A DNA stretch of 64,000 nucleotides from Magnolia sinica (Eukaryota > Streptophyta > Magnoliopsida > Magnoliales > Magnoliaceae). The position numbers were made by a program, and so were the translations under genes. Within the stretch, counting starts at the first letter, position 1; every line of letters starts with the position of its first letter. Below the pieces are notes generated by a model. It did no database searches and was not told where the DNA came from. It saw nothing but the letters and a program-made list of their open reading frames with translations. Location of the stretch: NCBI RefSeq assembly GCF_029962835.1, contig NC_080574.1:22852001-22916000 (forward strand), read 5' to 3'. Shown here one piece after another: positions 15,786 through 27,154 of the stretch.

Positions 15786-16501
15786 AGACCGAAAAAGGGT
15801 GGCATTTTATAAAAGTCTCATCTACATGCTGGCACACGTGTGCCTGATTAGAGTTTCCAATTAAATGGGCCACACTGATTATATCTTCTAGCCAAAAGAA
15901 TCAGGTTATTTTGCTACCCAAGTTGTTGAGAGCATATACAAAACAAGCTGAAGATGTGATCATTGTGCCCAACCAGATGGAAAGCTATGATCTCACACAG
16001 GTGGGCCAAATTGGTACATATAGCTTCCTGTGTATGGGTACAGACAGACGAATGTGGGCTCCTTAGACCTTATTATAGTACAATTTCAATTATGAAAACT
16101 AACATAATCACATTTCATTGATGTGTAGGTGGTTGCGGTCGCATCGCTTCCGAAAGAGATAGCGGCCGGGCTGCAACTGAAGCAGCAAAACTTGATCAGA
16201 GGGTTCTTGCTGCAGTCAGGATGGGTGGTGGAGAAGCTAGAAGACGATTCATGCATGGTAACTTACATAGTTCAGGTAATTATGGCCAAATATCATGCAA
16301 TTTCTAATATTTGGTGCAACCAAACGTGCCCTCAGCAGAAAATTAGAAAATGGGACTGACGAATCGATCTGTATTTTTCAGTTGGATCCGGCAGGATGGC
16401 TACCGAAGTTCTTCGTGAATCGGCTCAACACAAGGTTGGTCATGATCATCGATGATCTAAAGAAATTAGCGCAAGCTTGTCGAGTCGATGGCCCCATCTG
16501 A
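13641..16501 (+). CDS. START-domain lipid-binding protein, 5 exons, 238 aa
   Basis: Exons 13641-13678, 13773-14025, 14266-14424, 16129-16275 and 16382-16501 (stop included). All four introns are GT-AG and the phases close exactly (714 nt coding plus stop). The product is essentially one START (StAR-related lipid transfer) domain. Visible signatures are WKILALENGIEI (about residues 46-57), the QWDPDLVEAKY segment (from residue 98), VFKNREFTVYERR (about 126-138), and the C-terminal stretch from RGFLLQSGWVV through LDPAGWLPKFFVN to the amphipathic final helix LVMIIDDLKKLAQ. START domains bind a single lipid or sterol in a hydrophobic pocket; the ligand cannot be read from sequence. No signal peptide, membrane span, homeodomain or PH domain is seen, so a soluble cytosolic protein is likely. 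The start was chosen because it splices in phase into the conserved W at residue 13. Introns 2 and 3 carry repeat elements. I do not recognise a specific gene name. Confidence 0.85.
14057..14182. mobile_element. Small TTTGGATG-ended element in START intron 2
   Basis: GTGTTTGGATGC at left and GCATCCAAACA at right, about 126 bp, with mirrored AACTGAA/TTGCAAT words inside. Confidence 0.55.
14665..15193. mobile_element. Mutator-like non-autonomous element, copy 3 (529 bp), in START intron 3
   Basis: Exact 9-bp duplication ATCCTAGCT at 14656-14664 and 15194-15202. Ends AGAGCTGGGAA and TGCCTAGCTCTA. The body is mostly GACTCGACTC/CAACTCG words and a short (GT)n. Because it is intronic and flanked by intact exons, it appears tolerated by splicing. 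Confidence 0.8.
15430..15550 (-). mobile_element. SINE fragment in START intron 3
   Basis: On the minus strand: TTTCAACACGAGGTCATAGG then TTCAGGCACCC (B-box-like), GTGTGAGGGTATGTGC, ending in ATAATAATA and poly(A). Target duplication not clear. Confidence 0.5.
15748..15779. repeat. (TA)n in START intron 3
   Basis: About 16 TA units directly after a T/G-rich tract. Confidence 0.9.
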
Positions 16502-16514
16502 TTCATTTATTTTG

Positions 16515-16806
16515 GAATGTTTGGATACACTATTGGATTGAATTGCAGTTATTTAATCTAATTAAGTGGAAATAGCTAACGTGTAATTTCCTTAGCATCC
16601 ATGGGTTGTGTTTGGACAGCTCTAAATCTGTAACTCAGATGTGATTTACCTAAATACTAGTGTAGTCAATGGCACCGTTTGGATTGGAAAAAAGAAATGT
16701 AACTGAAATATTAAGCTTTTTCGACCTAATGTAGGTTATTTGCTATTTCCTTCTTAGTAGATTGAATGAACATTCGCAATTCAATTCAGTGGTGCATCCA
16801 AACACT
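16515..16806. mobile_element. TTTGGATG-ended element(s) downstream of the START stop codon
   Basis: TGTTTGGATACAC at left and GTGCATCCAAACA at right; an inner GTGTTTGGACAG near 16608 suggests two elements, one inside the other. Begins about 15 bp after the stop, so it probably supplies the 3' UTR. Confidence 0.45.
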
Positions 16807-16879
16807 CCTAAGAAATAAAATGAATGGCATGGACATACATATAGTGGTGTGGGGAACGGGCCCTGCAGCCCGAAGAGGC

Positions 16880-17787
16880 CAGCCTACTTTTCAACAGGGC
16901 TTGGACTAATTAGATTGGCCTGTGGGCCAGGCTTGGGCTCGAGTAGAACGACCTGATCCAGCCTGACTTGCATGTAGAGTAGACATTCCATTTAGAGTGG
17001 CAATGGGCTGGGCCTGGCTTTACTCTTGAAGACCTAGGCCCAACCCGGCAGGGTGGAGGGACACCCACGTCATAAACAAGCTGACCATAATTTGTCAGTC
17101 CTCGGGCCAAACTTAATTTTCCTAGCCTTCTGTGAGAGAATATGTTATAGAAGCATATTTACTACTCTTAGGATTTGAAGACTTAAACTTCTACTTTGAT
17201 ACCATGTGAAATCACTTAACCTTATACAATTCAATTGCTACAAAAGGAATATTAAATGACTACACCAAAGATGCTGTTCAAATTACAAAGGAAAATCAGA
17301 TGGTTAAAATAATCTTATCAGTTAAAAGTTTCAGTTACGAATCAATCTACACTTGGGCCACAAATTCGATGGTTAAGATTTCTGTACACGTGTGCCATGT
17401 GTACGTTTGAAGAGGGACTGCCATTTTTTAAATGGTGAAAAACTAACGCTGAAGTCGCACCACGCAAATGGCATCCCAATACACCGAGAGGCAGTGTTCC
17501 ATAATAGCTGTTACATCCACTCCGTCCATCAGTTGAGCTATCTATTTCTCAATATACATAAAAAAAAACAAGTTCAATTCAAGACTCAAGTAGGCCACAC
17601 CTCATAAACAATGTAAATCACAATTAAAACCTCTAAATTCAGTGTCGCCACCTGAGTTTTAGATGATTTGTGATATTGAAGCTCACCTAATGAACGGTCT
17701 GAATGGAATGTAAACTACAAAGTAAGCCCCAAGAAGTGGCCCGCCTACATTTTGAATCAAGTAGAGCTTTTGGATGACCCATGAGGG
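16880..17787. other. Gene-free stretch
   Basis: 16880-17080 is rich in GGCCTGGGC/GGGCCAGGC words like those of the GGCAATGGGCC-ended element, probably a diverged copy. The rest shows nothing. Confidence 0.45.
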
Positions 17788-17799
17788 AGTGGCCGATCC

Positions 17800-17978
17800 A
17801 CACCCAGATCCGTAGCTCAATTGGCAGACTGAGTGGGGATACCTGGTTTCAACACTTGAGGTCTTGGTATCAATCCCTAGCGGGGGTGGCTAACATGGAG
17901 TGTGTGTACTGACGTGGGTGTGTACTAACAAACTAACCCAAAAAAAAAAAAAAAGAACAGGAAGAGGAAGACAGAGGA
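17800..17978 (+). mobile_element. tRNA-derived SINE with 12-bp target duplication
   Basis: AGTGGCCGATCC at 17788-17799 is repeated exactly at 17979-17990. Inside are an A-box-like TAGCTCAATTGGCAGA, a B-box-like GGTATCAATCCC, a non-tRNA tail (CTAACATGGAGTGTGTGTAC) and a poly(A) tract at about 17940-17954 followed by a short A/G-rich stretch. Confidence 0.8.
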
Positions 17979-18020
17979 AGTGGCCGATCCCATCATGATT
18001 ATTGCGGACGGGTCCTAACT

Positions 18021-18150
18021 AGGGCTGTCAACAGGCCGGGCCAGGGTTTGTTCTTAGCTCGGATTTTGAACTGTTTCAGGCCGAGCCTTCGGGCCAGCGT
18101 TATTTAAAATTCTGATTTTGCAGACCCCGAGCCCGGACCATTGACACCCT
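18021..18150. mobile_element. 130-bp GGGCTGTCAA-ended element
   Basis: AGGGCTGTCAACAGGCCGGG at left and GCCCGGACCATTGACACCCT at right. Shares the phrase TTTTGAACTGTTTC with the copy at 11771-11892. Confidence 0.6.
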
Positions 18151-18166
18151 AAGTCCAAACATGGGA

Positions 18167-18662
18167 GCGGATTAGCTGTTACCCTGTGGGGCTCACCTTG
18201 ATATATTTGTTATATATCTACGCCATCCATCTGTTTTTCATTTTATTTTAAGGACGTGATGCCAAACCTTAAGAAGATTCAACTCTTAGGTGGACCACAA
18301 CACTAAAACAGTGACGAATGACTATTAAAAACATTTTGTGAGCCACCAAAGTTCTGGATCAATTTGATATTTTCCCTTTCATCCAGGTCATCTTGACATT
18401 ATCAACCGCTTGGATGGAAAATAAAATTTACAAAAATCTCACGATGGGTCCTTTGGAATTTTTAATGGTGAAGCACTCAAACACCACTGTTTCGTGTGAT
18501 GTGGTTCACCTGAGATTTTGATTTTCTTAGTTTTTTCAGACCACGTACTAAAATGGGCTAGAGAAACGGATGGACGGCGTGGATATACAACACATCATCA
18601 AGGTGGGCACCATGGTAAAGGTAACACCCACTAAGGTGCTACCTGGGTAACACCTAATCCAC
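18167..18662. mobile_element. GCGGATT-type palindromic element
   Basis: Left GCGGATTAGCTGTTACC and right GGTAACACCTAATCC are inverted. The interior halves mirror each other (CGCCATCCATCTG at left, GATGGACGGCGTGG at right). Confidence 0.65.
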
Positions 18663-19432
18663 TCAACTAATCAACGGAGTGGATATCACACAAACATGCT
18701 GGCGACCCACAGAGCTTGGATGTTAGAGATTCGTCCGTATCCCATTCGTACGTTTCCCATACATACATTCCGATCTCTCTCGTACTTCTAAAAACCAACA
18801 GTAAAAAAAAAAAAAAATGTTAATATTGAAATTACTAGAAATGAAAGAGAAAAATAACGAAAGTTAATTACATTAAATGAAATTGTTTAATCTAAAACAT
18901 TAAAATACAAAAACCTATTTTAAATATGTTTAATTTATTAATTACACATGCATATATTATAAAAATGCTTTCAATGACAGCCCGACTCGGGCCGGGCTGA
19001 TGGGCCTTTGTATTAAACAGACTTGAATTTTATGACAGGGCCCATGGGTAAGGCTAAGGCCAGAAGCCCGTGGACTAGGCCAGCAATTGACAGCCTGGTT
19101 AGTAATGAAATCGAAAAGCGTGATCCCAGAGTTCGAGAAAACGAGAAATCCGCGTCGTAAGGAATTTCTCTCTCTTATCAGCATTTGTATTATAATGCTT
19201 GCTTAAGTCAATAGCCATCTTTCTTTCTCACTTCTGTCATAAGATCAATGCAAGTGTATTTTATCGTAGTGAAGAAGCTTTGAAGCTCTTCCGCTATTGA
19301 AAGGACATAAATCGTCTGCAATACCTGTTTTACGCCGCTCAATGGAAGTGTCTAACACCCAGCCTCGGTGGGGCCCACCATGTTTTACAGACAAATCCAC
19401 TCTGTCCATCAGCTGTAACCATTTTTTGAACC

Positions 19433-19435
<3 letters not shown>

Positions 19436-19486
<51 letters not shown>
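19436..19486. repeat. (TA)n at the left edge of a TA-associated element
   Basis: About 25 uninterrupted TA units. Confidence 0.95.
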
Positions 19487-19489
<3 letters not shown>

Positions 19490-19990
19490 GAAAAGGTACT
19501 ATGCGCTCCACCTCGCGAGTCTGTCCCATGAGGTTGAACTGTGTGGGCCCCACCGTGATGCGTTTCAAACATCGACCCCGTCAGTCAGATGCACCATTCC
19601 ATCGTGGGCCTAAGTCTCAAAAATCAAGTCAATCCGTGACTTTTTGGGCCACACCACATACAGAAGTGGAGAGGGGCCGTGCACCATTAAAACATTCATA
19701 ACCATTTTTTGGGCCCACTGAGATGTGGTTTGCAAATCCAGCCCATTCATTTTGTGTGTTCCACTTGGATGAGGTTCAGACCAAGTTTTAGACGCATAAA
19801 AATTTCAACTGGGCCCCACCAAATGCTTTTATATGTTTTAACGGTGTCTTCACATGATTTTAGATGGTATGGTCCACCTGAGTTCCGTATACGGTTGATT
19901 TTTGGGATATCCCATAATTTAAAGGGGACCCATCAAATGCACGGTGTTGATGGTCGACACACATCACAGTGGGGCTCACACAGCTCAACC

Positions 19991-19992
<2 letters not shown>
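19487..19992. mobile_element. TA-associated inverted-repeat element between two TA arrays
   Basis: Left end GAGGTTGAACTGTGTGGGCC, right end GGGGCTCACACAGCTCAACC. (TA)25 lies directly left (19436-19486) and (TA)35 directly right (19993-20062). Confidence 0.7.

Positions 19993-20062
<70 letters not shown>
19993..20062. repeat. (TA)n between two TA-associated elements
   Basis: About 35 TA units forming the boundary of one element on each side. Confidence 0.95.
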
Positions 20063-20065
<3 letters not shown>

Positions 20066-20612
20066 AAAAGGTTCCATGCTGTCGAGCTCATGGGAACTTC
20101 CCATGAGGTCGAGCTGTGTGGGCCCCACCGTGACTCATGTCTAAAATCTACCCCATCAGTCAGATGCACCATTCCATGGTGGGCCTAGGGCTTAAAAATC
20201 AAGTCAATCCATGACTTGTGTGGGCCACACCACATACAAAAGTTGATAGGGGTTTCCCTCCATTAAAACATTCATAATCATTTGTTGGGCCCACCGAGGT
20301 GTGGTTCACAAATTCAGCTCATTCATTATGTGTGTCCCACTTGGACGAGGGGTCAGACCGAGTTTCAGACGCATCCAAATTTCAGGTGGGCCCCACCAAG
20401 TGCCTTTATATGTTTTAGGCATGTCTTCACATGATTTTAGATGGTATATCACACCTGAGTTCTATATACAATTATTTTTAGGATATCCCATAATTTAAAC
20501 GGGATCCATCAAATGTGCAGTGTTGATGTTCAATATGCATCATGGTGGAGCCCATACAGCTCAACGGCATGGGAAGTTCCCATTAGGTCGACCGCATAGA
20601 ACCTTCCTTCTC
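20063..20612. mobile_element. TA-associated inverted-repeat element, longest copy
   Basis: Left outer end AGGTTCCATGCTGTCGAGCT with the palindrome CATGGGAACTTCCCATG; right outer end CATGGGAAGTTCCCATTAGG then CGCATAGAACCTTCC, inverted. Shares its left TA array with the previous copy. Confidence 0.7.
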
Positions 20613-22882
20613 CTTTGTTCCCTGTTCCCTGTGGGGTGGCCCAAATGAGTCGTATATCTAGCTGGGTTCTTTTCCCCGTTCCTAGATTTGAAAATAAAAC
20701 CTGATGGATGGAGTGGATTTTATATATAAAATGGTGGGCCTCTCAAACTTGGATGTTTTAAGCACCTAAAACAGTCCGAGTGCAGAGGATTCGGTCCCGC
20801 GAGGGGAGTTTGATGGTTAACATGCATGCACTCGCCAGTTGTACACGTGGCACACATGTAACTGATATCTCAAATGGCCGATTGGCGGACATCTAGTGGA
20901 CGGTTAAAATGAAAATAATCAATGCTCAGCCAACAAACGTCTGTTGATTGGAGATCTAGATCGTCTATTTAATTCCATTTTAGGTTATGAACGTAGTTAG
21001 TCCCACGACTTTGATGGTTTGATTTGAGCCACAAGTATTCCACTGCCACGTGTAACCTTTTTTGTTTTTTCATGACCATGGCCAAAGTCACATTACCAAG
21101 AACTTGCTAGCAGCTTTGCTGGGGAACATGAATAAATAAAATATATTTATACGAGCGTGAATCACGCATTCCATGAAACTCGGTCCCCCAAAAAATAAAA
21201 AATCCACCACCGTCCATTGCTGGGAAGTCGTCATCTCTACACATTCAAGTTGGATCTCCATCAAAACCGGCGATACATGTGCATAGGGATTCCCACACCG
21301 ATAAGTGGTAGATGTTTGGTACACAACCTCTTCCACGCAAATTTGCATGGGTGGGCCTCATCACCCTCCTTTTTGAGATCCTGTGATGGGTTGTATGGCT
21401 CTCAATGGAGGAGTCATATCTGAGATCCGGTTCGCTCCCAATCTTAATAATGTGGAGTTGGATCTTAAAATAAATTTGATTAATTAAATGGATTAACTTC
21501 AAGTTCTTGAAAATAAACTCAAATCATATTCCGTTGGATTTGTGTCTAATAGTGAGATCTGGTTGGATCTCTACTGTTTCTCAATTGTTGCATGCTTCAA
21601 GCGGTCAACTTTTTATTGTAGTAAGTTTGGTATGGTTGTTCAATTTTTGCTCTTCAGACCTCAATACTCCTACATTATTTAAATTAAAAATATTTATATT
21701 ATACTAATTTTTTACTAAATTAAATATATTACTTATATATTTTTTAAATTTATAAGGTAACAAATTTGAACCATATTCAACCAAAATTCGATGGCTAAAT
21801 GAATTTTTGGATTGAAAAATGAATCTAACTATTTTTAAATAGATTGTATATGGATATCAACTTTTGGATGGAATTATATTCGAATCGGAATCCGGCTACA
21901 TATTTTTGGACTTGGAGCTGAATCTAACTGGATCTAATCCAGATCCGACCCATTGAGAGCCCTAATGGGTGGGACCGGCATTACTCGGTCCCACTACCAC
22001 TTAAATGATCGAGTAGGATGAAATCCTTGCGGCCCTATGATTTATTTTCTTTAATCGCCTTGGGACCTGAACTCCCATGAAAATGTTCACGTGTCCGGCT
22101 TAGATGTGATTAAGCGAAAGATACTCTGGCAGAGATTTGATGATCCTTGCGGCCCACAAACTTCAAAATCATAGCCGTTGGATGGTATCATTGTGGACAT
22201 TTGTTCGTTGAACTTGGAACGTTGAATCTTTCATTTTAACCATCCGATCTTTCATTTTGGGTTGTTGTACATATTGCCTCGTGTGCGGTAGCGTATGCAT
22301 GCGTGTGGATGGTCAAACTCATACAATTAATAGCAAAGTCCAATGACCTTCTGGGGGCTTGTGTTAATAAACAAAGAAACATAGAAAAATAAGGCGAATT
22401 AAAACATCACATGGGAGGAGTTTAGCTTCCATTAATTACAGTCTTCTCTAATTTTTATTTGTTTATTTTAGTTTATTTTATTTCACAGTCTCTAAGTTTA
22501 CTTAAGATATAATGAAATCCTCCAAACTCCTATTATTCTCTCCTCTCCTGACTAAATATTAGGTGTGTGGCACGTGCATAGCATGCAGAGAGAGGAGAAA
22601 GAAAGTAAATTATAAGTAAAAAGAAAAAAGAGTATTTGAAATAATTCTAAAAGTAGACAACTTATCTCTATATTTTTCCTGTGATGTAGCTTACTTGAGT
22701 TTTGATTTTAATTTTGATTCTTTTATAAGTTGATATTTTTGCTGTTTAGATGTATGGAGTGAATGTCACGTACTTATTATACAAGAGGCTTTATATTGTA
22801 TGCCTTTTAATTTACATAGGTGCGAAAGATCATGCCGAAATGAGTTAGCTTGCATGGAAGAATTAAAACAGCAAAAATGTCC
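20613..22882. other. Gene-free stretch
   Basis: No gene signal. 21560-21960 has AT-rich DNA then TCCGGCTACATATTTTTGGA and GATCTAATCCAGATCCGACC, hinting at a worn Mutator-like end. 22440-22720 is a plain AT-rich spacer. Confidence 0.45.
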
Positions 22883-22885
22883 TTA

Positions 22886-23503
22886 GGGGTTGTTTAGCAC
22901 CATGGATTTGGAGGGATTTGAAAGGATTTAAAATCCCTTACTTGGCACCATGAAGTTACCGGGGTTTGAAATCCTCTCAAAGTGAGGGTTTGAAATCCCC
23001 GATGAAAGCTTCAATTATCTCTAAAATGCTCTCTAGGGTTGTACGTGTAATATGCATGTCATTGGATGATTAAACTATTGGGCACATGACCCACTAATTA
23101 ATCCCAAAACAGCTAGATTACCAATTGCATCATTATAATTATTTTAATATGATGATCAATGCCATCCAAACAATGTCCATGCAATTCAACAGTTAAAAAT
23201 CATTTGTTAATCACCTAGACACGATCTTTTGCTTGTAGCCTATTAAAGACTTGAAATTTAATCTTTTCAAGATAAAGTATATATTTCGGTAGGCTTATTG
23301 CAACCATTGTGTATACTATTACATGCGTTCGTTCACTAATTAAAGATATTAAAGTTGATTTAGTAATTAAATTCAAATCACCATAAGTATACCATGTATA
23401 GTTAGCTACTTTTGGATTAAATTTAATTCCCAATCCAGGGTGCCAAACAGAATAGGAGGATTTCAAATCCAAGGAATTTTAAATCCACGCTCCCAAACGG
23501 CCC
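22886..23503. mobile_element. Tourist-like (PIF/Harbinger) element, 618 bp
   Basis: Flanked by TTA at 22883-22885 and 23504-23506, the 3-bp target duplication of this superfamily. Ends GGGGTTGTTTAGCACCATGG and CCACGCTCCCAAACGGCCC are inverted and continue into mirrored GGATTTGAA runs. No transposase. Confidence 0.65.
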
Positions 23504-23506
23504 TTA

Positions 23507-24932
23507 GTTAAAGGGTAAGACTGTCTTCATTTTTTATTTTTTTAAAATAAAAAGTTTATGCTCCTTTTTGTGATCAATTTTGAACGTAAAATTGGCCAAT
23601 GTGGTAATGTGCAGGAGTTCGTACTCCTACTCACACCTTTCTTACATCATATGTTTGAGATCGGAGCCGCTCATCAGGCCAGGCCTCAATGTAGACATGA
23701 TGGCTGCTGAAAAATAGACAGATTGGACAATCCTGACCGTTAGATTATTGGGTAAGGATGCTAAAATGGATAACTGTCTACATTCACTGCTGATTGCTGA
23801 AACTCAGTAGTAATAAGTATTGCCGGACCAATCCTTTTTAGGATATGGAAGCATCCAATGCAATGGTAGGACCCGACTGATGCACAGCTCAGATATCACA
23901 CAAGCGGGACCCACCTGACACACGTGCGTCACCCAACCGTGAATAAATAAATACTAGGTCAGTCGACTCCCAAGCACCAATGTCCCAAAATTCATGACTA
24001 GGAAAAAGGCCCAACTCCAAAGACTCAAACCCTTCCCAGGTGCTTGAAAATTTGTTGGTGGAATAAAGTGGACCCCACTCGATGCCTGGTCCACCCATTG
24101 AGAAAGCATGGGTTTGGGCTCAAGACCATCTGAATTGGAGGAAGATTGTCTAATAATCAAACATATCTAACCTTTTAGCTAATAAGGATGAAATGGATGG
24201 TTGAAATTAAAATAATGACTAATCTAAAATTATAAAATGCCAAATTTCGTATTTGTTATGAACAAGGAACTTGGTTTGTCGATGTGAGGCCCATCTTTCA
24301 TCTATCCAAGCCATTGATCTGACAGTCCCATTCACAAAATATTCTCTCCATTGATCAACTCTAAGATTTTCATTCAAGGGAGAAAAAAACCAAAGATTTA
24401 AAGGCTAGAATCTTTCAATTTAGTAGATTTTAAGGGAATGGTTCATCCATGATGGGTCATTAGATCAATGGCTTGGATAGGATCTTGACATGGGGAGAGT
24501 AAAGATTATATTTCGTATGAACACCCTCACTACTAATAGTCTTTGAGATCCATCGTAACCGGACATCCATCTATTTAGTATGGAGTAAGAGGCACGTAAT
24601 TCAAAAACTCAAAAAAAGAAGGAAAGAATTAAAAAAAACGACAACCTTTATGGAGAAGGCCCGGGTCAAATTGAAGATTTAACTCCAAGTATTAATAATT
24701 AGTGTAGGCGCCAAATTTTAAAATAGGCTTAAACAATTATATGAGTTTTAGGAACCGTTGATTTGGGGAATCCACCGTATGTTTAGCTGACAACCCAACC
24801 ATAAGATTGATAAGATAATCCTGGCCGTCCGATCATTAGGAGTTTTATCTAATGAGTAATTGAATATGGGGTGTTGCACATATTCTGCTCAGCAATTGAA
24901 TTAACCATCCAGTGGTAGGCAACCATTTGGAT
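23507..24932. other. Gene-free stretch
   Basis: No coding signal or clear repeat ends. AT-rich with short GTGGACCCCAC-like words. Confidence 0.45.
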
Positions 24933-24940
24933 GCTACCTT

Positions 24941-25463
24941 TGTCCGGACAGGATTGCGTCCTACCCCGCCCCGACGGCTCTGTCGGGCCTACCGTGATGT
25001 GAGTGTTTTATCCACGCCGTTCAACAATTTTCTCAGATCATTTTAAGATATGACCCAACAAATGAGGCAGGTCCAAGGCTTAAGTGGACCACAAAGTGGG
25101 GATTGAACGTCCACCATTAAAAACTTCTTGGGAGCTGGAGAAGCTTCGGATCAAGCTGATATTTGTGTTTTCACTTCATCCACGTCTACATGACCTTATG
25201 AATAGGTTGGATGGTAAAAAAACATCACGTTGGCCCTTAGAAATGTTTCATTGGTGGCTGTCATTATCAGTGCAGCTTCCTTTGGTGTGGTCCAGTGGAG
25301 CTGTGGACCTGCCTCATTTTTAGGTTCATACTTTAAAATGATCTGATAAAAGCGGTGAACGGTGTGGATAAAACACTTACATCATGGTGGTCACCACAGA
25401 GCCCTGCCCGGATGGATTACAGTTCAGGCGGGGTAGGACGCAATGCGCGTCCCCTACGTCCAA
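24941..25463. mobile_element. GCGGATT-type palindromic element with target duplication
   Basis: GCTACCTT at 24933-24940 and 25464-25471 forms an 8-bp direct repeat. Inverted ends GGATTGCGTCCTACCCCGCC and GGCGGGGTAGGACGCAAT. First of a run of neighbouring copies that fills 24.9-27.9 kb. Confidence 0.75.
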
Positions 25464-25630
25464 GCTACCTTGCCTTTTGGCCTATCATCTATCCATGTTG
25501 TGGCCTACCAAATCAATAGTCTGGATGATCATATCACAACTTCCATAATCCATGACTCTATTCTTCTTCCAACCGTTGAGAGTACCGGGTTGACAGGGAC
25601 GATTCCCAAGTCCACCCGCACTTCTAATAT

Positions 25631-25972
25631 GGACGCGGATTACGTCCTACCCCCGCCTGTCTTTAGCCCCGAAGGGACAGTTCTGTGGGTGGCCCAATGT
25701 GATGTATCTGTTTATCCAAGCCCTCCATCCCTTTTCTCGTATTATTTTAAGGTATGTGCACAAAAATGAGACAGATCCCAAGATCAAGTGAACTACAGGC
25801 AAGAGTCATCTATGGTGCAGTCTACTTGTTAGATCTGCCTCAATTTTATACTCGTACCATAAAATCAGTTGAGAAAAGGAATGGACGTCATGGATAAACA
25901 AATACATAACAGTGAGCTCACCCACGGAACTGTCCCTTCGTGGCTAGAAACGGGCGGGGTAGTAATATGGTG
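25631..25972. mobile_element. GCGGATT-type element, second of the cluster
   Basis: Left end ACGCGGATTACGTCCTACC; TAATATGG occurs next to both edges (about 25626 and 25963). Right side ACGGAACTGTCCCTTCG mirrors CGAAGGGACAGTTCTGTGG on the left. Confidence 0.6.
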
Positions 25973-26445
25973 GACGCGGATTGAGGTACAACCTGCTGTC
26001 ACTAGCTACAAACGGACAGGGTCTCTGAGAGGCCACTGTGATATATTGATTTTATCCGCACTGTCCATTCATTTTTCAATATCAATTTAGGTTATAAGTC
26101 CAAAAATGAGGCAGATCTAAGGCTCAAGTGACCACACAACAGGAAGTAATAGTTATAATGACAACCACCCGTTAAAACATTCTTAGGGTCCATCATAATG
26201 GTTATTGCTATCCAACTTGTTCATAAGGTGGCATAGACCCAGATGAAGTAAAAACACAAATATCAGCTTGATCCAAAACTTCGGTGGCCCCAAAAAAATT
26301 TGCAATGGTCGCGGTTCATTTGAGCCTTGGATCTGCCTCATGTTAGGGCTTGTGTTTTAAATTGGCATGGCCAAATAGATGGACAACCCATACATCATAG
26401 TGACCCCTTAGAGCCCGTGTCTATTCCTAGCTAGGGACTGGCGCC
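25973..26445. mobile_element. GCGGATT-type element, third of the cluster
   Basis: Begins GGACGCGGATTGAGG directly after the previous copy. Inverted arms GTCACTAGCTACAAACGGAC and CCTAGCTAGGGACTGG are more diverged than usual. Confidence 0.55.
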
Positions 26446-26504
26446 AAGTGGATCGGCGAGTGTACATCACACTAGCTGCATAGCTTTTGTATTGACGTCA
26501 GCAA

Positions 26505-27030
26505 GTTCAAGTTCTGAGGGTTTGATCATGAGGTATGTGTTATATCCAAACCGTTTATCTATTTTGTGAGCTCATCTTAAGAGTTAAGACGAAAAATAAG
26601 ACAGATCTAACTATCAAATTAACCACACTGCAAAAACCACTGAGGGATTGAACGTCTACCATTGAAACTCTTTTTGGGGTCACAGAAGTTTTGGATTAAT
26701 ATGAAAAGTTTTTCCCTCTTCATTCAAGTATTTTTGATCTTATGTATAGAATGGATGTAAAATAAACGTTATGATGGGCCCTAAAAATTGTTTAACAGTG
26801 AAAATCATTATCTCCGATGCTATTTATGGTGTGGTCCAGACGATCTTTCAATGTGATTATTATTATTATTTTTTTGATAATACTCTAAAATGATCTCTAA
26901 AAAGCTGCATCAATGTCGAGCCCATGTAACTTTGATCTCCTTTGAGCCGTTCGTACAACTTGGAGATCGAGGAGCGTCAGTGCTCGTCTCTGCACGACAC
27001 GTACCTACAGCAGCTATATAGCTTGTGTGA
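26505..27030. mobile_element. GCGGATT-type element, divergent subtype
   Basis: Closest in this window to the copy at 895-1410, with which it shares sequence well beyond the usual right end (GATCGAGGAGCGTC, ACGACACGTAC, AGCAGCT). Confidence 0.6.
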
Positions 27031-27154
27031 GGTACACCAGCCAATCCGCTTCCCCAATCCGCGTCCTAATATCGTACCGGTCGTATGAGGCGCTGGATCC
27101 AAAAAATCAGAAAGCGTGCCTCTCCCGCTCCGGGGAGAAGTTTGCTGGACAGGT

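Noticed and set aside
17815-17890. A possible tRNA gene (A- and B-box words)
   Set aside because: No complete cloverleaf can be drawn; it has a GT-rich tail, poly(A) and a 12-bp flanking duplication, so it is a SINE.
19245-20188. Open frames of 107-159 aa
   Set aside because: They cross (TA)n arrays and inverted-repeat element sequence, and both strands are open equally. No codon bias or family match.
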